DNA of 64,000 nucleotides from positions 30,348,001 to 30,412,000 of the forward strand of contig CM044320.1 of assembly GCA_024291935.2 (NCBI GenBank). Reading direction: 5' to 3'. The translations under genes were made by a program, and so were the position numbers. Shown here piece by piece: positions 47,993-58,818 of this stretch (positions within the stretch are counted from its first letter, which is position 1; every line of letters starts with the position of its first letter). Origin of the DNA: Okapia johnstoni. Taxonomy: Eukaryota; Chordata; Mammalia; Artiodactyla; Giraffidae. The notes beneath the pieces are model-generated. The model was given only the letters and a program-made list of their open reading frames with translations, ran no database searches and was not told where the DNA came from.

Positions 47993-48190
47993 GGGCTTTC
48001 CTGATGGCTCAGTAGTAAAGAATCTGCCTGCCAAGCAGGAGATGCAGAGGTTCAATCCCTAGGTTGGGAAAAGGAAATGGCAACCCACTTCAGTATTCTT
48101 GCCGGTGAAATCCCATGGACAGAAGAGCCTGGCGGGCTACAGTCCAGGCAGTCACAAAAGATTCAAGACACGACTTAGTGACAAAACAAC
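47993..48190 (+). mobile_element. Bov-tA SINE
   Basis: Plus-strand Bov-tA: head gggctttcctgatggctcag, tail gacacgacttagtgacaaaa. The segment after gttgggaa is shortened. Confidence 0.92.
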
Positions 48191-48234
48191 AACACTCATC
48201 TATACATACACGTGTATTTATTTACCTATTTAAA

Positions 48235-48690
48235 AAAAATTTAAGTATTTATTTTTAACTGAATCTTTACAACAGTCATGAGGTACAGGTATTCATTTGT
48301 TAACTCATTCAACAGTTATTGAGCTGTGAATACAACAGTGAAGGTGCTTAGTTGCTTAGTCATGTCTGACTCTTCATGACTCCATGGACTATAGCCCTCC
48401 AGGCTCCTCTGTCCATGAGATTTCCCAGGTAAGAATACTGGAGTGGGCTGCCATTTCCTTCTCTAGGGGATCTTTTGGATCCAGAGATCAAAATTGCAGG
48501 TGGATTCTTTACCATCTGAGCACCAGGATAAGATAGATTTAATCCCTGTCCTCAAGGTGTTTTCATTATCTAAGGAAATTGTGATTTAGGGTAATATGTA
48601 AATTGTCCTGGGTTTACATGAGTAAATGGTAAACCCACGTTTCTGGACTCTAGAGTGTTAGGTTTTAACATTCTGCTATGCTTTTCTTAA
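48235..48690 (-). mobile_element. Worn MIR/L2-type repeat, split by a SINE
   Basis: Left part: tttacaacagtcatgaggta and cattcaacagttattgagct. Right part after the SINE: taatccctgtcctcaaggtg and tttctggactctagagtgtt. Both are phrases of minus-strand MIR/L2 elements. I cannot say whether this is one or two elements. Confidence 0.45.
48340..48530 (-). mobile_element. Bov-tA SINE
   Basis: Minus-strand Bov-tA: tail gcttagttgcttagtcatgt, head tctttaccatctgagcacca, with a shortened head. It forms an inverted pair with the SINE ending at 48,190. Confidence 0.92.
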
Positions 48691-49684
48691 AATACTATGA
48701 CCTTATAATAAGCATTTAGCCAGATTCCCTTCATGGCAGAAGCGAATTTAGATTAAGATAAGTACTATCAGAATATTCTTTAATTTTACTAAGTTATTAG
48801 AATACAAAGAAATACATTACTGCTTCAGCATTTTGGAATATAACTGAAATGAAATATAATGGTTAGAATGAGTTAATTATGCTTCCCAAGATGGTACTCT
48901 TCTATTTTATACATTGTAAAGATCTATTTGGCTTTAACTACAAAACAATTTCTTTTGATATAGTATAAAGTATATCTCATTCACCCAGCAAAATACCAAA
49001 TTAATTTTATATTAAAACAATGTATTTTCATCAACATTGTACTATATCACACATATTAACCAAACCAAATTGATTTAGATTTAACCTCCTAAATAACTGC
49101 TATATGACAGTTATGAAATGTAAGTAGTATAACTTAAAAATAACCACCATAATTCAGAAAATATGAGAATTCATAGGCATTTGCTCAAGATGAATATGTT
49201 GCTTCAAAACAAGTTGACTAAATTTGACTATATTTCAGACATTTCTAAATATATGTAATAATTTTCAAACATTAATTCCAAATTATTATACTCACAGATG
49301 TTGCCAAAGTAACAAGTGGAAGGGGTCCATAATGTGTTAGGGTCAGACAGAATGCATCATAGAGGACTATAACCCTTCATCTCCCTGTATAACATACCCA
49401 ATTTCTAACTCTGAATGTTCAGAATTTCATTTGACCTAATTAAGAAAAGATTATAAAGCCTAATTTTAAGCACTTAGATTTTCATGGAACAAAGTAGATT
49501 AATATTAATAACTTACACAGAATTTCTCTATCAAATAGGGAATTCCAGAAATGATCTCTCTTAACATGGTAACTTATATGTATATTTAAAATGTGATTCC
49601 TAAAATCCCTCCATTTACTAAATTTTAAATTTGCAGTAACTTAAAAATACATTCTTTATTAATCATGTAAAAAAAAAACTGTGG
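48691..49684. other. AT-rich DNA, no feature recognised
   Basis: About 1 kb of very AT-rich DNA without recognised repeats or gene. Confidence 0.4.
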
Positions 49685-49801
49685 AGGTAATTCGTTGGCA
49701 GTCCAGTGCTTAGTACTCCTTGCTTCCACTGCTCAGGTCCTGGGTTCAATCCCTGGTTGGGGAACTAAGATCTCCCAAGCAGCATGGCAAAAAAAAAAAA
49801 A
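49685..49801 (+). mobile_element. CHR-type SINE
   Basis: Head aggtaattcgttggcagtcc, box-B-like gggttcaatccctgg, then ttggggaactaagatctccc and an A tail. Confidence 0.87.
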
Positions 49802-49803
49802 AA

Positions 49804-49835
<32 letters not shown>

Positions 49836-49837
49836 AA
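49802..49837. repeat. (GAAA)n microsatellite from a SINE tail
   Basis: About eight GAAA units directly after the CHR SINE's A tail. It is likely length-polymorphic. Confidence 0.92.
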
Positions 49838-50028
49838 CCTGTGGAAAACATTTTTTAAAGGTTAACTGTCTTTTTTAGGGTATAAAATATTTTTATAAAA
49901 AAGAGAAAATAAAAAAGAAACAGAACAGAAAGCTCATTAAAAGGGATCGCAGTAAACTTGGAGAGAATGAACCTTTGTACTTAAAGGATAACATTTGAAT
50001 GAGAAATGGAATGTACACAAACTGTACT

Positions 50029-50236
50029 GAACTTCCCAGGTAGCTCAGTGGTAAAGATTCCACCTGCCAATGCAGGAGACAAGGGTTCCATCCCTGGATG
50101 GGAAAGATCCTCTGGAGGAAGAAATGGCAACCCACTCTAGTATTCTTGCCTGGAGAATCCCATGGACAGAGGAGCCTGGCGAACTACAGTCCACAGGGTT
50201 ACAAAGAGTCAGACATGACTGAGTGACTGAGCACAC
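50029..50236 (+). mobile_element. Bov-tA SINE
   Basis: Plus-strand Bov-tA: head aacttcccaggtagctcagt, tail gacatgactgagtgactgag. It is well preserved. Confidence 0.93.
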
Positions 50237-51374
50237 ACTGTATACAGACTGTGACCTAAAGAGTGTGGCAGCCAGGAACCTGAGACTATGGTAAACTCAA
50301 TGTGCCTCTAATCGATTTTACTAAACTCATACAAAAGGTCTGAAGGTTACATAAGCAATAAATAGACTCCAATCCAGAGAAAAAGAATTGAAATATGCTA
50401 GTTCACTCTAGTCCTCTTGCTTAAACATCTCAATTTCTATTTTTTACCATAATAAATTTTCTAGAAGTTTTCTAAAAGAAAATATTATTTTAGATACAGA
50501 GAAGAGTGACTGTCTGATCTTCAAATAGTCACAGATGAATGAGTTCTCAGGCTGTAGAGACTCTCTACTTCTATCTAGTGGCACCTAAGGTTTATTACAG
50601 GGAAGAGTAAAATATTCCTTTCAAATCCTCAAATTAGCTGACAGCTAATAAACAAGTGGGAGATGGTAAAATACCAAAAGAAACTTCCAAAATTATTCAC
50701 AAAATAAAACAGCACACTTAAAAAAATACCAGTGACTGTAATTTCTGGGGGAAAAAAAACATTCCATGGAATAAATAACAATATTCATTTGTGGCCACCC
50801 AATTTTCTTTGCAAATGAATCAGAAAACTGAGCTGGCTCTCACTAAGGTGAATATTATGATTAGCAGGAATAGAATAAAAATCATAGAAACTCTGTATAC
50901 TAAACAATTAGCTCCTGGAGACCAGATTTTCTTTCTAATCTACATCCCTTTAATAGACTGGATTATCATATGTAAACAGAATCTTAGAATCTGAATATAT
51001 CCAATAAGATGGCTTAAGATGGCTTTTTTTAATAACCAGATTCAACATAGCTATAGGCTTACAGTCTTACTTAAAAAATTGTGAAAAGAAAAATGCCTCA
51101 TGATAATTAGGGTAAACAAAGCAGAAAAAAAAAAAAAGCAAAGGAAAACAAAAGTTAGCCTTGGCAGTTGCTTCCTAAAGGAAATGATTTTGACAGGGTA
51201 ATCATGAGACTGAAGGTTCCAATGATACTTCCTGGACTACAGAAGATAACATAATTTTAACATGCAAAGAATTTCTCCAACTCTGTATTAGATATTGAGT
51301 ATAAAATGTTTCTTATCTCAAAAGAGAAAAATCTGAGAAAAATATCTTTTTAAAAAAAATCGTCAACTATAATT
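50237..51374. other. No feature recognised
   Basis: AT-rich unassigned DNA with A runs at about 50,750 and 51,126-51,138. No gene is seen. Confidence 0.4.
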
Positions 51375-51596
51375 AACTAGTGGCTGTTGATAGTTGCTCA
51401 GTCATGTCCAACTCTTTGCGACCCCATGGACTGTAGCCTGCCAGGCTCCTCTGTCCATGGAATTCCCCAGGCAAGAATACTGGAGTGGGTAACCATTCCC
51501 TTCTCCAGGGGATCTTCCCAATCCAGGGATCAAACCCAAGTCTCCCACATTGTAGGCGGATTCTTTGCTATCTGAGCTACCAGGGAACTAGTGGCT
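51375..51596 (-). mobile_element. Bov-tA SINE with 11-base duplication
   Basis: Minus-strand, near-intact Bov-tA (gttgctcagtcatgtccaac to atctgagctaccaggg). Perfect aactagtggct at 51375-51385 and 51586-51596 marks the target duplication. Confidence 0.95.
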
Positions 51597-52196
51597 AGGG
51601 AAATCCCCATTAGTACTGTGGCTAGAACTGGTGAAGCCTTGGCTATAGAGGAGCTGTTACCTTCAGATATGGCTATTAAATTGCATACAAAGATTTCTTT
51701 AAAGTCTTCCACTTCGCATCTGCAACAGAGTTAATGTAATCTCATCCACTCACTAGAAGAGAAAGCCACCAAGGGAATAGTATATCGCCATCCCAAAGGA
51801 CTTTGCAGACATTGTGAATATAAATATAAAACCCCACACTACAAAGCTAAAGAAGCATTTAAGAAAGATTTATACATAGGTAAACTTTTAAACGTGAATT
51901 TGAAAGCCAGGTGAACCCACAAAGCTTCATATCTTATTGGTATAATTATAGTCTCCGCTTAACATGAATTTTTCCTAGCACACCATCTCAAAATTTCCTC
52001 TGAGTCTACTGAAACTCTTCATTCACATTGACAAAACTAGCAGATGCTGATTCACATATTCCTTCACTTGCTTAATTCCCTGGTACATCTATTACAGCTA
52101 AATACTCCTATTTCCTCAAAACAATGTCTCACTGGCTTCTGACATTCCAGACCCTTAGAACTGGAAATTCCTCATGATCTTACACTAGGCTGCCTT
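51597..52196. other. Unassigned DNA, possibly part of an L2
   Basis: The C/T-rich stretch 51,980-52,180 (cttcactggc-like words, cattccagacccttagaact) may belong to the L2 seen further right, but I cannot prove it. No gene is recognised. Confidence 0.3.
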
Positions 52197-52296
52197 CTTA
52201 GTCACTAAGTCACGTCCAACTCTTTTGCAACCCCATAGACTATAGCCTTCCAGGGTCCTCTGTCCACGGATTTCCCAAGCAAGAATACTGGAGTGG

Positions 52297-53630
52297 ACTC
52301 CATATATATATGCATTAATATACAATGTTTGGTTTTTTTCTTTCTGACTTCCTTTGCTCTGTATGATAGGCTCTAGGTTAATCCACCTTATTAGAATTGA
52401 CTCAAATGTGTTCCTTTTTATGTCTGAGTAATATTCAATTATATGTATGTACCACAGCTTTTTTATCTATTCATCTGTAGATGGACATCTAGGCTCCTTC
52501 CCTGTCCTAGCTATTGTAAACAGTGCTGCGATCAACACTGGGTTACACGTGTCTTTTTCAGTTATGGTTTCCTCAAGGTATATGCCCAGTAGTGGGATTG
52601 TTGGGTCATATGATAGTTTAATTCCTAGTTTTTTAAGGAATCTCCATACTGCTCTCCATAGTGACTATATCAATTTACATCCCACCAATGGACTATAAAG
52701 AAAGCTGAGCACCGAAGAACTGATGCTTTTGAACTGTGGTGTTGGAGAAGACTCTTGAGAGTCCCTTGGACCACAAGGAGATCCAACCAGTCCATCCTAA
52801 AGGAGATCAGTCCTGAGTATTCATTGGAAGGACTGATGTTGAAGCTGAGACTCCAGCTTTGGCCACCTGATCTGAAGAGCTGACTCATTGGAACAGACCC
52901 TGATGCTGGGAAAGATTGAGGGCAGGAGAAGGGGATGACAGAGGATGAGGTGGTTGGATGGCATCACCAACTCAATGAACATGAGTTTGGATGAACTCTG
53001 GGAGTTGGTGATGGACAGGGAGGCTGGGTGTGCTGCGGTTCATGGGGTCACAAAGAGTCGGACATGACTGAGCAACTGAACTAAACTGAACTGAATGGTG
53101 CGAGAGGGTTCCCTTTTCTCTACACCCTCTCCAGCATTTATTTTTTGATGATGGCCATTTTGACCCATGTGAGGTGATATCACATGTAGTTTTGATTTGC
53201 ATTTCTCTAATAATGAGAGATGTTGAGCATCTTTTCGTGTGTTTATTACCCACCTATATATCCTTTTTGAAGAAATGTCTGGTACTGATGAACCTACTTG
53301 CAAGGCAGGAATGAAGATGCAGACATAGAGAACAAACTTGTGGACACAGGAGGGGAAGGAGGGGTGAGTGGAGAGAGTAGCATGGAAACATATACATTAC
53401 TATATGTAAAGTAGATAGCCAGTGGTAATTTTCTCTATGACTCAGGGAGCTCAAATTGGTGCTCTGTAACAACATAGAGGGGTGGGATTGGGGAGGGGTA
53501 GGAAGGAGGTTCAAGAGGGAGGGGACATATGTATACCTAAGGCTGTTTCATGCTGATACATGGCAGAAACCAACACAATACTGTAAAACAATTATCCTTC
53601 GATTAAAAATAAATAAATTAAAAAAAAAAA
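52297..53630 (+). mobile_element. Ruminant L1, 5'-truncated and 5'-inverted
   Basis: Left part 52297-53279 is antisense ORF2 3' end (ctgacttcctttgctctgta, tagtgggattgttgggtcat, ccacaccctctcc-like, gatgttgagcatcttttcgt). Right part 53280-53630 is sense 3' UTR (ggtactgatgaacctacttg to cagaaaccaacacaatactg plus an A tail). The two meet at almost adjacent positions of L1. An inverted 5' block joined to a sense 3' block is the product of twin priming. A BovB fragment interrupts the inverted block. Confidence 0.9.
52685..53100 (+). mobile_element. BovB 3' end inserted inside L1
   Basis: Sense BovB from ggactataaagaaagctgag to gagcaactgaactaaactga. The interrupted L1 reads cccaccaatgg on the left and resumes tggtgcgagagggttccctt on the right. 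The flanking aatgg at 52686-52690 and about 53093-53097 is a plausible short duplication. It is younger than the L1. Confidence 0.92.
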
Positions 53631-53895
53631 AAGAATACTGAAGTGGGTTGCCATTTCCTCCTCCAGGGGATCTTCCCCACCCAGAGATCAAACCCATAAC
53701 ACCTGCACTGGCAGATGGATTCTTTACCACTGAGTTACCAAGGAAGCCCCTCATGTATTATTTACTCTTATGCTTTTGAGCACCATCTATGTGAAAAGAA
53801 CCCTCAAATCTGCTCTCTTGACTCCAGACTACCATATTCTACTCGTCTACATCTTGATGTGGATGTCTTGTAGGCATCTCAAGTTCAGCAAGTTT

Positions 53896-54042
53896 AAAAT
53901 TAAATTTAGGAACTTCCCAGGCAGTCCAGTGGTTAAGATTCCATGCTTCCAATGCAGGGGTGCAGGTTTGATCCCTGGTTAGGGGAATTAAGACCCCACA
54001 TGCTGCGCAGCCAATAAATAAATAAATTTTTAAAAATTAAAT
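53896..54042 (+). mobile_element. CHR-type SINE with 10-base duplication
   Basis: Head ggaacttcccaggcagtcca, box-B-like aggtttgatccctgg, and tail ccaataaataaataaat. aaaattaaat at 53896-53905 and 54033-54042 marks the target duplication. It is inserted in L2. Confidence 0.9.
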
Positions 54043-54366
54043 CAAATTCATTACCTCCTCCTGCCTCTCCTCAGTGTTTTCTAAACAACACCACTATTCA
54101 CCAAAACTCCAAAGCTGGAAATTTAGGAATAATCCCCAACATCCAGCAAAAGATTAGGTTACATTAATCTGTTCTCCTAAATATCTCTCAAGTCTGACTC
54201 TATTGTCCTCTATAACTCTACATTGAGCAGACACATAGCAAGATAAGAGAAAGAGCAAAATAAGATAGAAATTGGTTAATGATAACTTCCCTTCAACATG
54301 GTTTCCAAAAGCAGTGTCCTTTCTGCAAAGGTTATTCAAGTGGTTATCTGAAGGTAGTTCAGAAAC

Positions 54367-54410
54367 TACCATAACATGGTAGAAAATACCATGTTATCAT
54401 GGTATTTTTT
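54367..54410. repeat. Short hairpin followed by a T run
   Basis: Arms taccataacatggta (54367-54381) and taccatgttatcatggta (54387-54404) pair, with a small bulge and a 5-base loop, and are followed by a T run. In a vertebrate genome this is not a transcription terminator. It may be a decayed DNA-transposon end or a local template-switch event. Confidence 0.6.
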
Positions 54411-54669
54411 AAGACCAAGATGAAAAGTCATAAGGATGGCAATGTAAAAGCAAGACTGGGACATACAGAAGTCCTCATGTGGAAACCCCCCTTTATGTGC
54501 CCACTCTTCCACCAAAGTTTCCTTCTTGCCCTCAAATCCCCCAATATTAGAAATTGGCTCTGCTTTTAAGTTACGGTGATCTCTCTACAGATCATTGTCA
54601 TAGGCTATTCATATCTCTCTGTCTCTAGTCTTGTTCCCCTCGAACATATCCTCTACCTTAATCTACCTT

Positions 54670-54889
54670 ACACCTAAGTGTAAGTCTAAGTGGAGTCGCT
54701 CAGTAGTGTACAACCCCATGGACTGTAGCCTACCAGGCTCCTCCGTCCATGGGATTTCCCAGGCAAGAGTACTGGAGTGGGTTGCCATTTCCTTCTCCAG
54801 GGGATCTTCCCGACCCAGGGATCGAACCCAAGTCTTCCGCATCGTAGTCAGATGCCTTACCGTCTGAGCCACCAGGGAAGCACACCTAA
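54670..54889 (-). mobile_element. Bov-tA SINE with 8-base duplication
   Basis: Minus-strand Bov-tA with a short deletion after gtcgctcagtagtgtac. acacctaa at 54670-54677 and 54882-54889 marks the target duplication. Confidence 0.94.
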
Positions 54890-55176
54890 ACTCCTCCAGT
54901 AAAAATGCAAATCCAATCACATCAAACTTTCCATAAAAAAGTCCAACATTTTTAAACAAGCTTGCAAGGGCCTCCCCAGGCTGGTCCCTATTAACTACTT
55001 GTTCACAATTCTCTCTGCTCTCCCAGGTTTCCCACCTTGCAGTTCCTTGATTTCACTGTTCTTTCTCTCCCTTCTGAGCCTTAGAAAATGCTGTTCTATG
55101 ACTTCGAGGATTTGGGAGTGAGATGGGTTTCCCTGGCTGCCTTTTAACTTGAGCACTCTGTGCAGTTAAAACTTTG

Positions 55177-55503
55177 GGAGCTTCCCTTGTGGTCCAGGGG
55201 TGAAGAATCTGCCTTGCAATGCAAGGGATACCGGCTTGATCCCTGGCTGGGGAAGATCCCACATGACACAGAGCAAGAAAGCACATTGTGCCAGAACTAT
55301 TGAGTCCACATGCTGCAACTACTAAAGCCCAAGTGCCTAGAGCCTGTGCTCTGCAACAAGAGAAGCCACTTCAATGAGAAGCCCAGACACAGCAAGAAAG
55401 AAGAGTCCCAGCTCACTGCAACTAGAGAAAGCACTCTCGCAGCAACAAAGACCGACCACAGCCAAAAAATAGTAATAATAACTAAATAAATAAATCTTAA
55501 AAA
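55177..55503 (+). mobile_element. Long CHR-type SINE (~320 bases)
   Basis: Head gggagcttcccttgtggtcc, then ccggcttgatccctggctgg, tgctgcaactactaaagccc, agcctgtgctctgcaacaag, actgcaactagagaaagcac and an aataaataaatctt tail. This is the longest copy of the family in the window and has the full 3' body missing from the short ones. Confidence 0.88.
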
Positions 55504-55549
55504 TAACTTTTGTAGAAGTCAACAGTTTCATAATAAATAGTACTTTTTT

Positions 55550-55839
55550 AGTGTTTTAGTGGGAGAAGGCAATGGCACCCCACTCCAGTACTCTTGCCTG
55601 GAAAATCCCATGGACAGAAGAGCCTGGTAGGCTGCAGTCCGTGGGGTTGCGAAGAGTCGGACTCGACTGAGCGACTTCACTTTCACTTTTCACTTGCACA
55701 CATTGGAGAAGGAAATGGCAACCCACTCCAGTGTTCTTGCCTGGAGAATCCCAGGGATGGCAGAGCCTGGTGGGCTGCCGTCTATGGGGTCGCACAGAGT
55801 CGGACACGACTGAAGCGACTTAGCAGCAGCAGTGTTTTA
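55550..55839 (+). mobile_element. Bov-A2 dimeric SINE with 9-base duplication
   Basis: Two BovA units (gggagaaggcaatggcaccc and ggagaaggaaatggcaaccc) joined by a cactttcacttttcacttgc linker, ending gactgaagcgacttagcagc. Perfect agtgtttta at 55550-55558 and 55831-55839. High identity to the family and retained CpGs suggest a young insertion. Confidence 0.96.
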
Positions 55840-55965
55840 TTCTAGTCTGTAAGATCTCTCAGGGCAGATCATAATTGTATCCTATTCAGAGCACTTAGCA
55901 CAATGCCTGTCACACAACATGGACTTAGGACTTAATAAAGATTGTTTGATAAATGAAGTTGGTAG

Positions 55966-57186
55966 TTTATTTATAATTTAGATGAATAGAAACCATGGTT
56001 AAGAGTTTTAACGTAGTAATGTATCAAAGGGCAAAGTTACACTAAAATTTGGACAGTAGAAAAATATATTCTTATTGTCTTGTAATGAGATGGGTTATCT
56101 TCCTCTAACCTCTTGAATTTACATGCTGCTCTGCTAGTATGATAAACAGACTGATTTAAAAATCAAATAACAGACTCTTAAGAAGTTGTAACAATCCCTG
56201 GATTAGTACAGGATGATAACTAAGGGACCTGCTATATTAAATCATGACAATAAAAGTAAAATCCCTCCATCTTTTCTTGGATTACATTTAGAGCTCAAAT
56301 CAGAGAGCACTAAATGAATAATAATGAATGTATGCCTCTGTGAATCATTGAAGATTGAATCACGTTTTAACTAGACTATATTTATAAAGTCCCTTTGGAT
56401 GACATAATTACAATTCAAACCATATACTAATTAGCAGTAAACATCTATTTAATATTATTTAGTTAATTTAAAATATACTTTTTACTTGTTTCTAAAAACA
56501 AATAAAGAAAAAAGACATTTTACCCAAACACAAGAATGTTAAGGACCTAAGTCAACAAATAAGTTGGTGCTACTTAGAAGCCGAGCAAATTTATTTTAAA
56601 AATAAATAACCATATTTCATATTTATGAGAAATAATAATGACTTCATGTTCTCCTCTATAGAAACATAGCAAGAGGTTGTAAAAAGTAGTTTTTCCCACA
56701 AAATGATGACATTTTTAATAGCAAATTTACATTGTTGTCTATTTTCTATATTGCTTAGCAACCGTTGATAGTTACTTTAAAACTGAGAGATCTCCTCATC
56801 AGTTTACACCACAGTTAATTTAAATGTACTCAATGAAATATTCATCAAGAGCCAAAACTTACCCAACATTTTTATTTTTAGATACAACTTCATTTTGCCT
56901 TAGCTTTGCCTCAACAGTGAATACTTCTTTAATTGGGTTGATATTTTTGCATTTGTACTGTTTAAATGTTGATCATTGTCTTCTAATATTATTTCTTTCC
57001 TAAGTTCTTATGCTTTTTTAAGTTCCTGAATGAAGAAGAGTTAGGAAAGAAGCTCTAAAAATTTGAGATATAGTAGTTTAAAGAGAAATCTTTTAATAGG
57101 AGGACAATCAATTTTCAACATCCTTTTTCATGACGTATTTTTAGATCACTCTATTTACTTAAAGAATCGAGAAACATTGATAGCTC
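55966..57186. other. AT-rich DNA, no feature recognised
   Basis: About 1.2 kb of AT-rich DNA. No gene or repeat family is recognised. Confidence 0.4.
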
Positions 57187-58232
57187 AAACATGGCATCAA
57201 CTCCTGCAGCTGAATTCCAGAAAAATAAACGACCCAATCAAAAAATGGGCCAAAGAACTAAACAGACATTTCTCCAAAGACATACAGATGGCTAACAAAC
57301 ACATGAAAAGATGCTCAACATCACTCATTATTAGAGAAATGCAAATCAAAACCACAATGAGGTACCATTTCACACCAGTCAGAATGGCTGCTATCCAAAA
57401 GTCTACAAGCAATAAATGCTGGAGAGGGTGTGGAGAAAAGGGAACCCTCTTACACTGTTGGTGGGAATGCAAACTAGTACAGCCACTATGGAGAACAGTG
57501 TGGAGATTCCTTAAAAAACTGAGGATAGAACTGCCATATGACCCAGAAATCCCACGGCTGGGCATACACACCGAGGAAACCAGAATTGAAAGAGATGCGT
57601 GTACCCGAATGTTCATCGCAGCACTGTTTACAATAGCCAGGACATGGAAGCAGCCTAGATGTCCATCGGCAGACGAATGGATGAGGAAGCTGTGGTACAT
57701 ATACACAATGGAATATTACTCAGCCATTAAAAGAAAAATACATCTGAATCGGTTCTATCGAGATGGATGAAACTGGAGCCCATTATACAGAGTGAAGTAA
57801 GCCAGAAAGAAAAACACCAATACAGGATACTAATGCATATATATGGAATTTGAAAGATGGTAATGATAACCCTACATGCGAGACAGAATAAGAGACACAG
57901 ATGCATAGAACAGTCTTATGGACTCTGAGGGAGAAGGTGAGGGTGGGACGTTCTGGGACAATAGCATTGAAACATGTGTATTATCATATGTGAAACAGAA
58001 CACCATTCCATGTTCGATGCATGAGACAAACGCTCAGGGCTGGGGCAATGGGATGACCCAGAGGGATGGGATGGGGAGGGAGGTGGAAGAGGGGTTCAGG
58101 ATGCGGAACACATGTAAACCCATGGCTGATTCATGTCAATGTATGGCAAAAACTACTACAATATTGTAAAGTAATTAGCCCCCAACTAAAATAAATAAAT
58201 TTATTAAAAAAAAAAAAACAAAACATGGCATC
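57187..58232 (+). mobile_element. Young ruminant L1 (L1-BT type), 5'-truncated, with 13-base duplication
   Basis: Sense L1 3' end of about 1.0 kb: the end of ORF2, a G-rich 3' UTR (gggatggggagggaggtgga at about 58,066) and an A tail near 58,206-58,217. Perfect aaacatggcatca copies at 57187-57199 and 58220-58232 are the target duplication. It is less diverged than other L1 pieces in the window. Confidence 0.95.
57200..57853 (+). pseudogene. L1 ORF2 C-terminal fragment
   Basis: An open frame runs from the insertion point to a stop at 57768-57770 and encodes the C-terminal end of L1 ORF2p ([39 protein letters not shown]). The cysteine-rich motif [18 protein letters not shown] (about 57,419-57,472) has the CX3CX7HX4C spacing expected of ORF2p, which contributes to RNA binding. 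Endonuclease and RT domains are absent. The family's last residues (LEPIIQSEVSQKEKHQY) are still readable in another frame up to a TGA at 57851-57853. An indel at about 57,729-57,743 therefore shifts the frame. It is not functional. The open frame upstream of 57200 belongs to flanking DNA, not to L1. Confidence 0.92.
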
Positions 58233-58640
58233 AGTGCAGCACTTCATATGTGCAAGGTTTGGTTCTAACTGTACCATATGTATCAATACATTTCATTATT
58301 TTTTTTAAGTTTTTATTGAATTTGTTACATTGTTGTTTATGTTCTCTGTTTTTTGTGTTTTGTTTTGGCTACAAGCCATGTGGAACCCTAGGATCGAACT
58401 CGTGCTCCCCACATTGGAAGGCGAAGTCCCAACTACTGGACTGCCAGGAAAGTCCCCACATTTAATTCTTAGAATAACACTTGAGGTTGCTGTTGTTTTC
58501 ACCCTTATTTTAGATGGGAAACTGAGGCCTAGAGGGGTGAAGTCATGTGCTCAGATGAGCAAAGGAAGGGGCTTGGAAGTGAACCTAGTCAGTCTGCCTC
58601 TAGTCTTCATGTGGCTGTATTATGCCAAACTCAAAAAACA
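58233..58640 (-). mobile_element. MIR SINE, minus strand, split by a CHR SINE
   Basis: Left part: gtgcaaggtttggttctaac. After the insertion: gatgggaaactgaggcctag, then gtgaagtcatgtgctcagat and gtgaacctagtcagtctgcc. These are reverse-MIR words in the right order. The young L1 inserted at its left edge. Confidence 0.8.
58288..58467 (-). mobile_element. CHR-type SINE, minus strand, inside MIR
   Basis: A T-rich tail at left (about 58,300-58,325) and the head at right (ctgccaggaaagtcccc), with the box-B complement taggatcgaactcgtg. acatttcatt (58288-58297) and acatttaatt (58458-58467) form a target duplication with one difference. Confidence 0.87.
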
Positions 58641-58662
58641 CAAAGAGTAGTCATTTTTGCAT

Positions 58663-58818
58663 AGCCAGGCTCCTCTGTCCATAAGATTTCATAATCCCAG
58701 GCAAGAATACTGGAGTGGGTTACCATTTCTTTCTCCAGGGATCTTCCAAACCCAGGGATAGAACCTGTGTGTCCTGCATTGCCAGGCAGATTCTTCCCTG
58801 CTGAGCCACCAAAGAACC
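58663..58818 (-). mobile_element. Bov-tA SINE, tail-truncated
   Basis: Minus-strand Bov-tA beginning inside the BovA part (agccaggctcctctgtccat) and ending at the head (ctgagccaccaaagaacc). The GACTGAGC tail is missing. Confidence 0.92.

Larger units (their letters stand above)
52197..53750 (-). mobile_element. Bov-tA SINE split by an L1 insertion
   Basis: The tail half lies at 52197-52296 (gtcactaagtcacgtccaac to caagaatactggagtgg). The head half resumes at 53631-53750 (gaatactgaagtgggttgcc to gttaccaaggaagcccc). The shared aagaatactg[g/a]agtgg at 52281-52296 and 53631-53646 is the target duplication made when the L1 inserted. Confidence 0.93.
53760..55965 (+). mobile_element. L2 LINE remnant carrying four SINEs
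   Basis: Sense L2 phrases occur in order between younger insertions. They are actccagactaccatattct, gtaggcatctcaagttcagc, aaagctggaaatttaggaat, caagggcctccccaggctgg, ctgctctcccaggtttccca, tctagtctgtaagatctctc and cacttagcacaatgcctgtc. The interior 54,200-54,540 is not L2-like and holds a hairpin. All frames are broken. Confidence 0.7.

Noticed and set aside
54367..54410. Hairpin plus T run resembling an intrinsic terminator
   Set aside because: The sequence is vertebrate nuclear DNA, where that termination mode does not apply to polymerase II genes.
57197..57706. 169-codon minus-strand open frame
   Set aside because: It is exactly antisense to the L1 ORF2 C-terminus, and long antisense frames over this segment are a property of L1 codon content.
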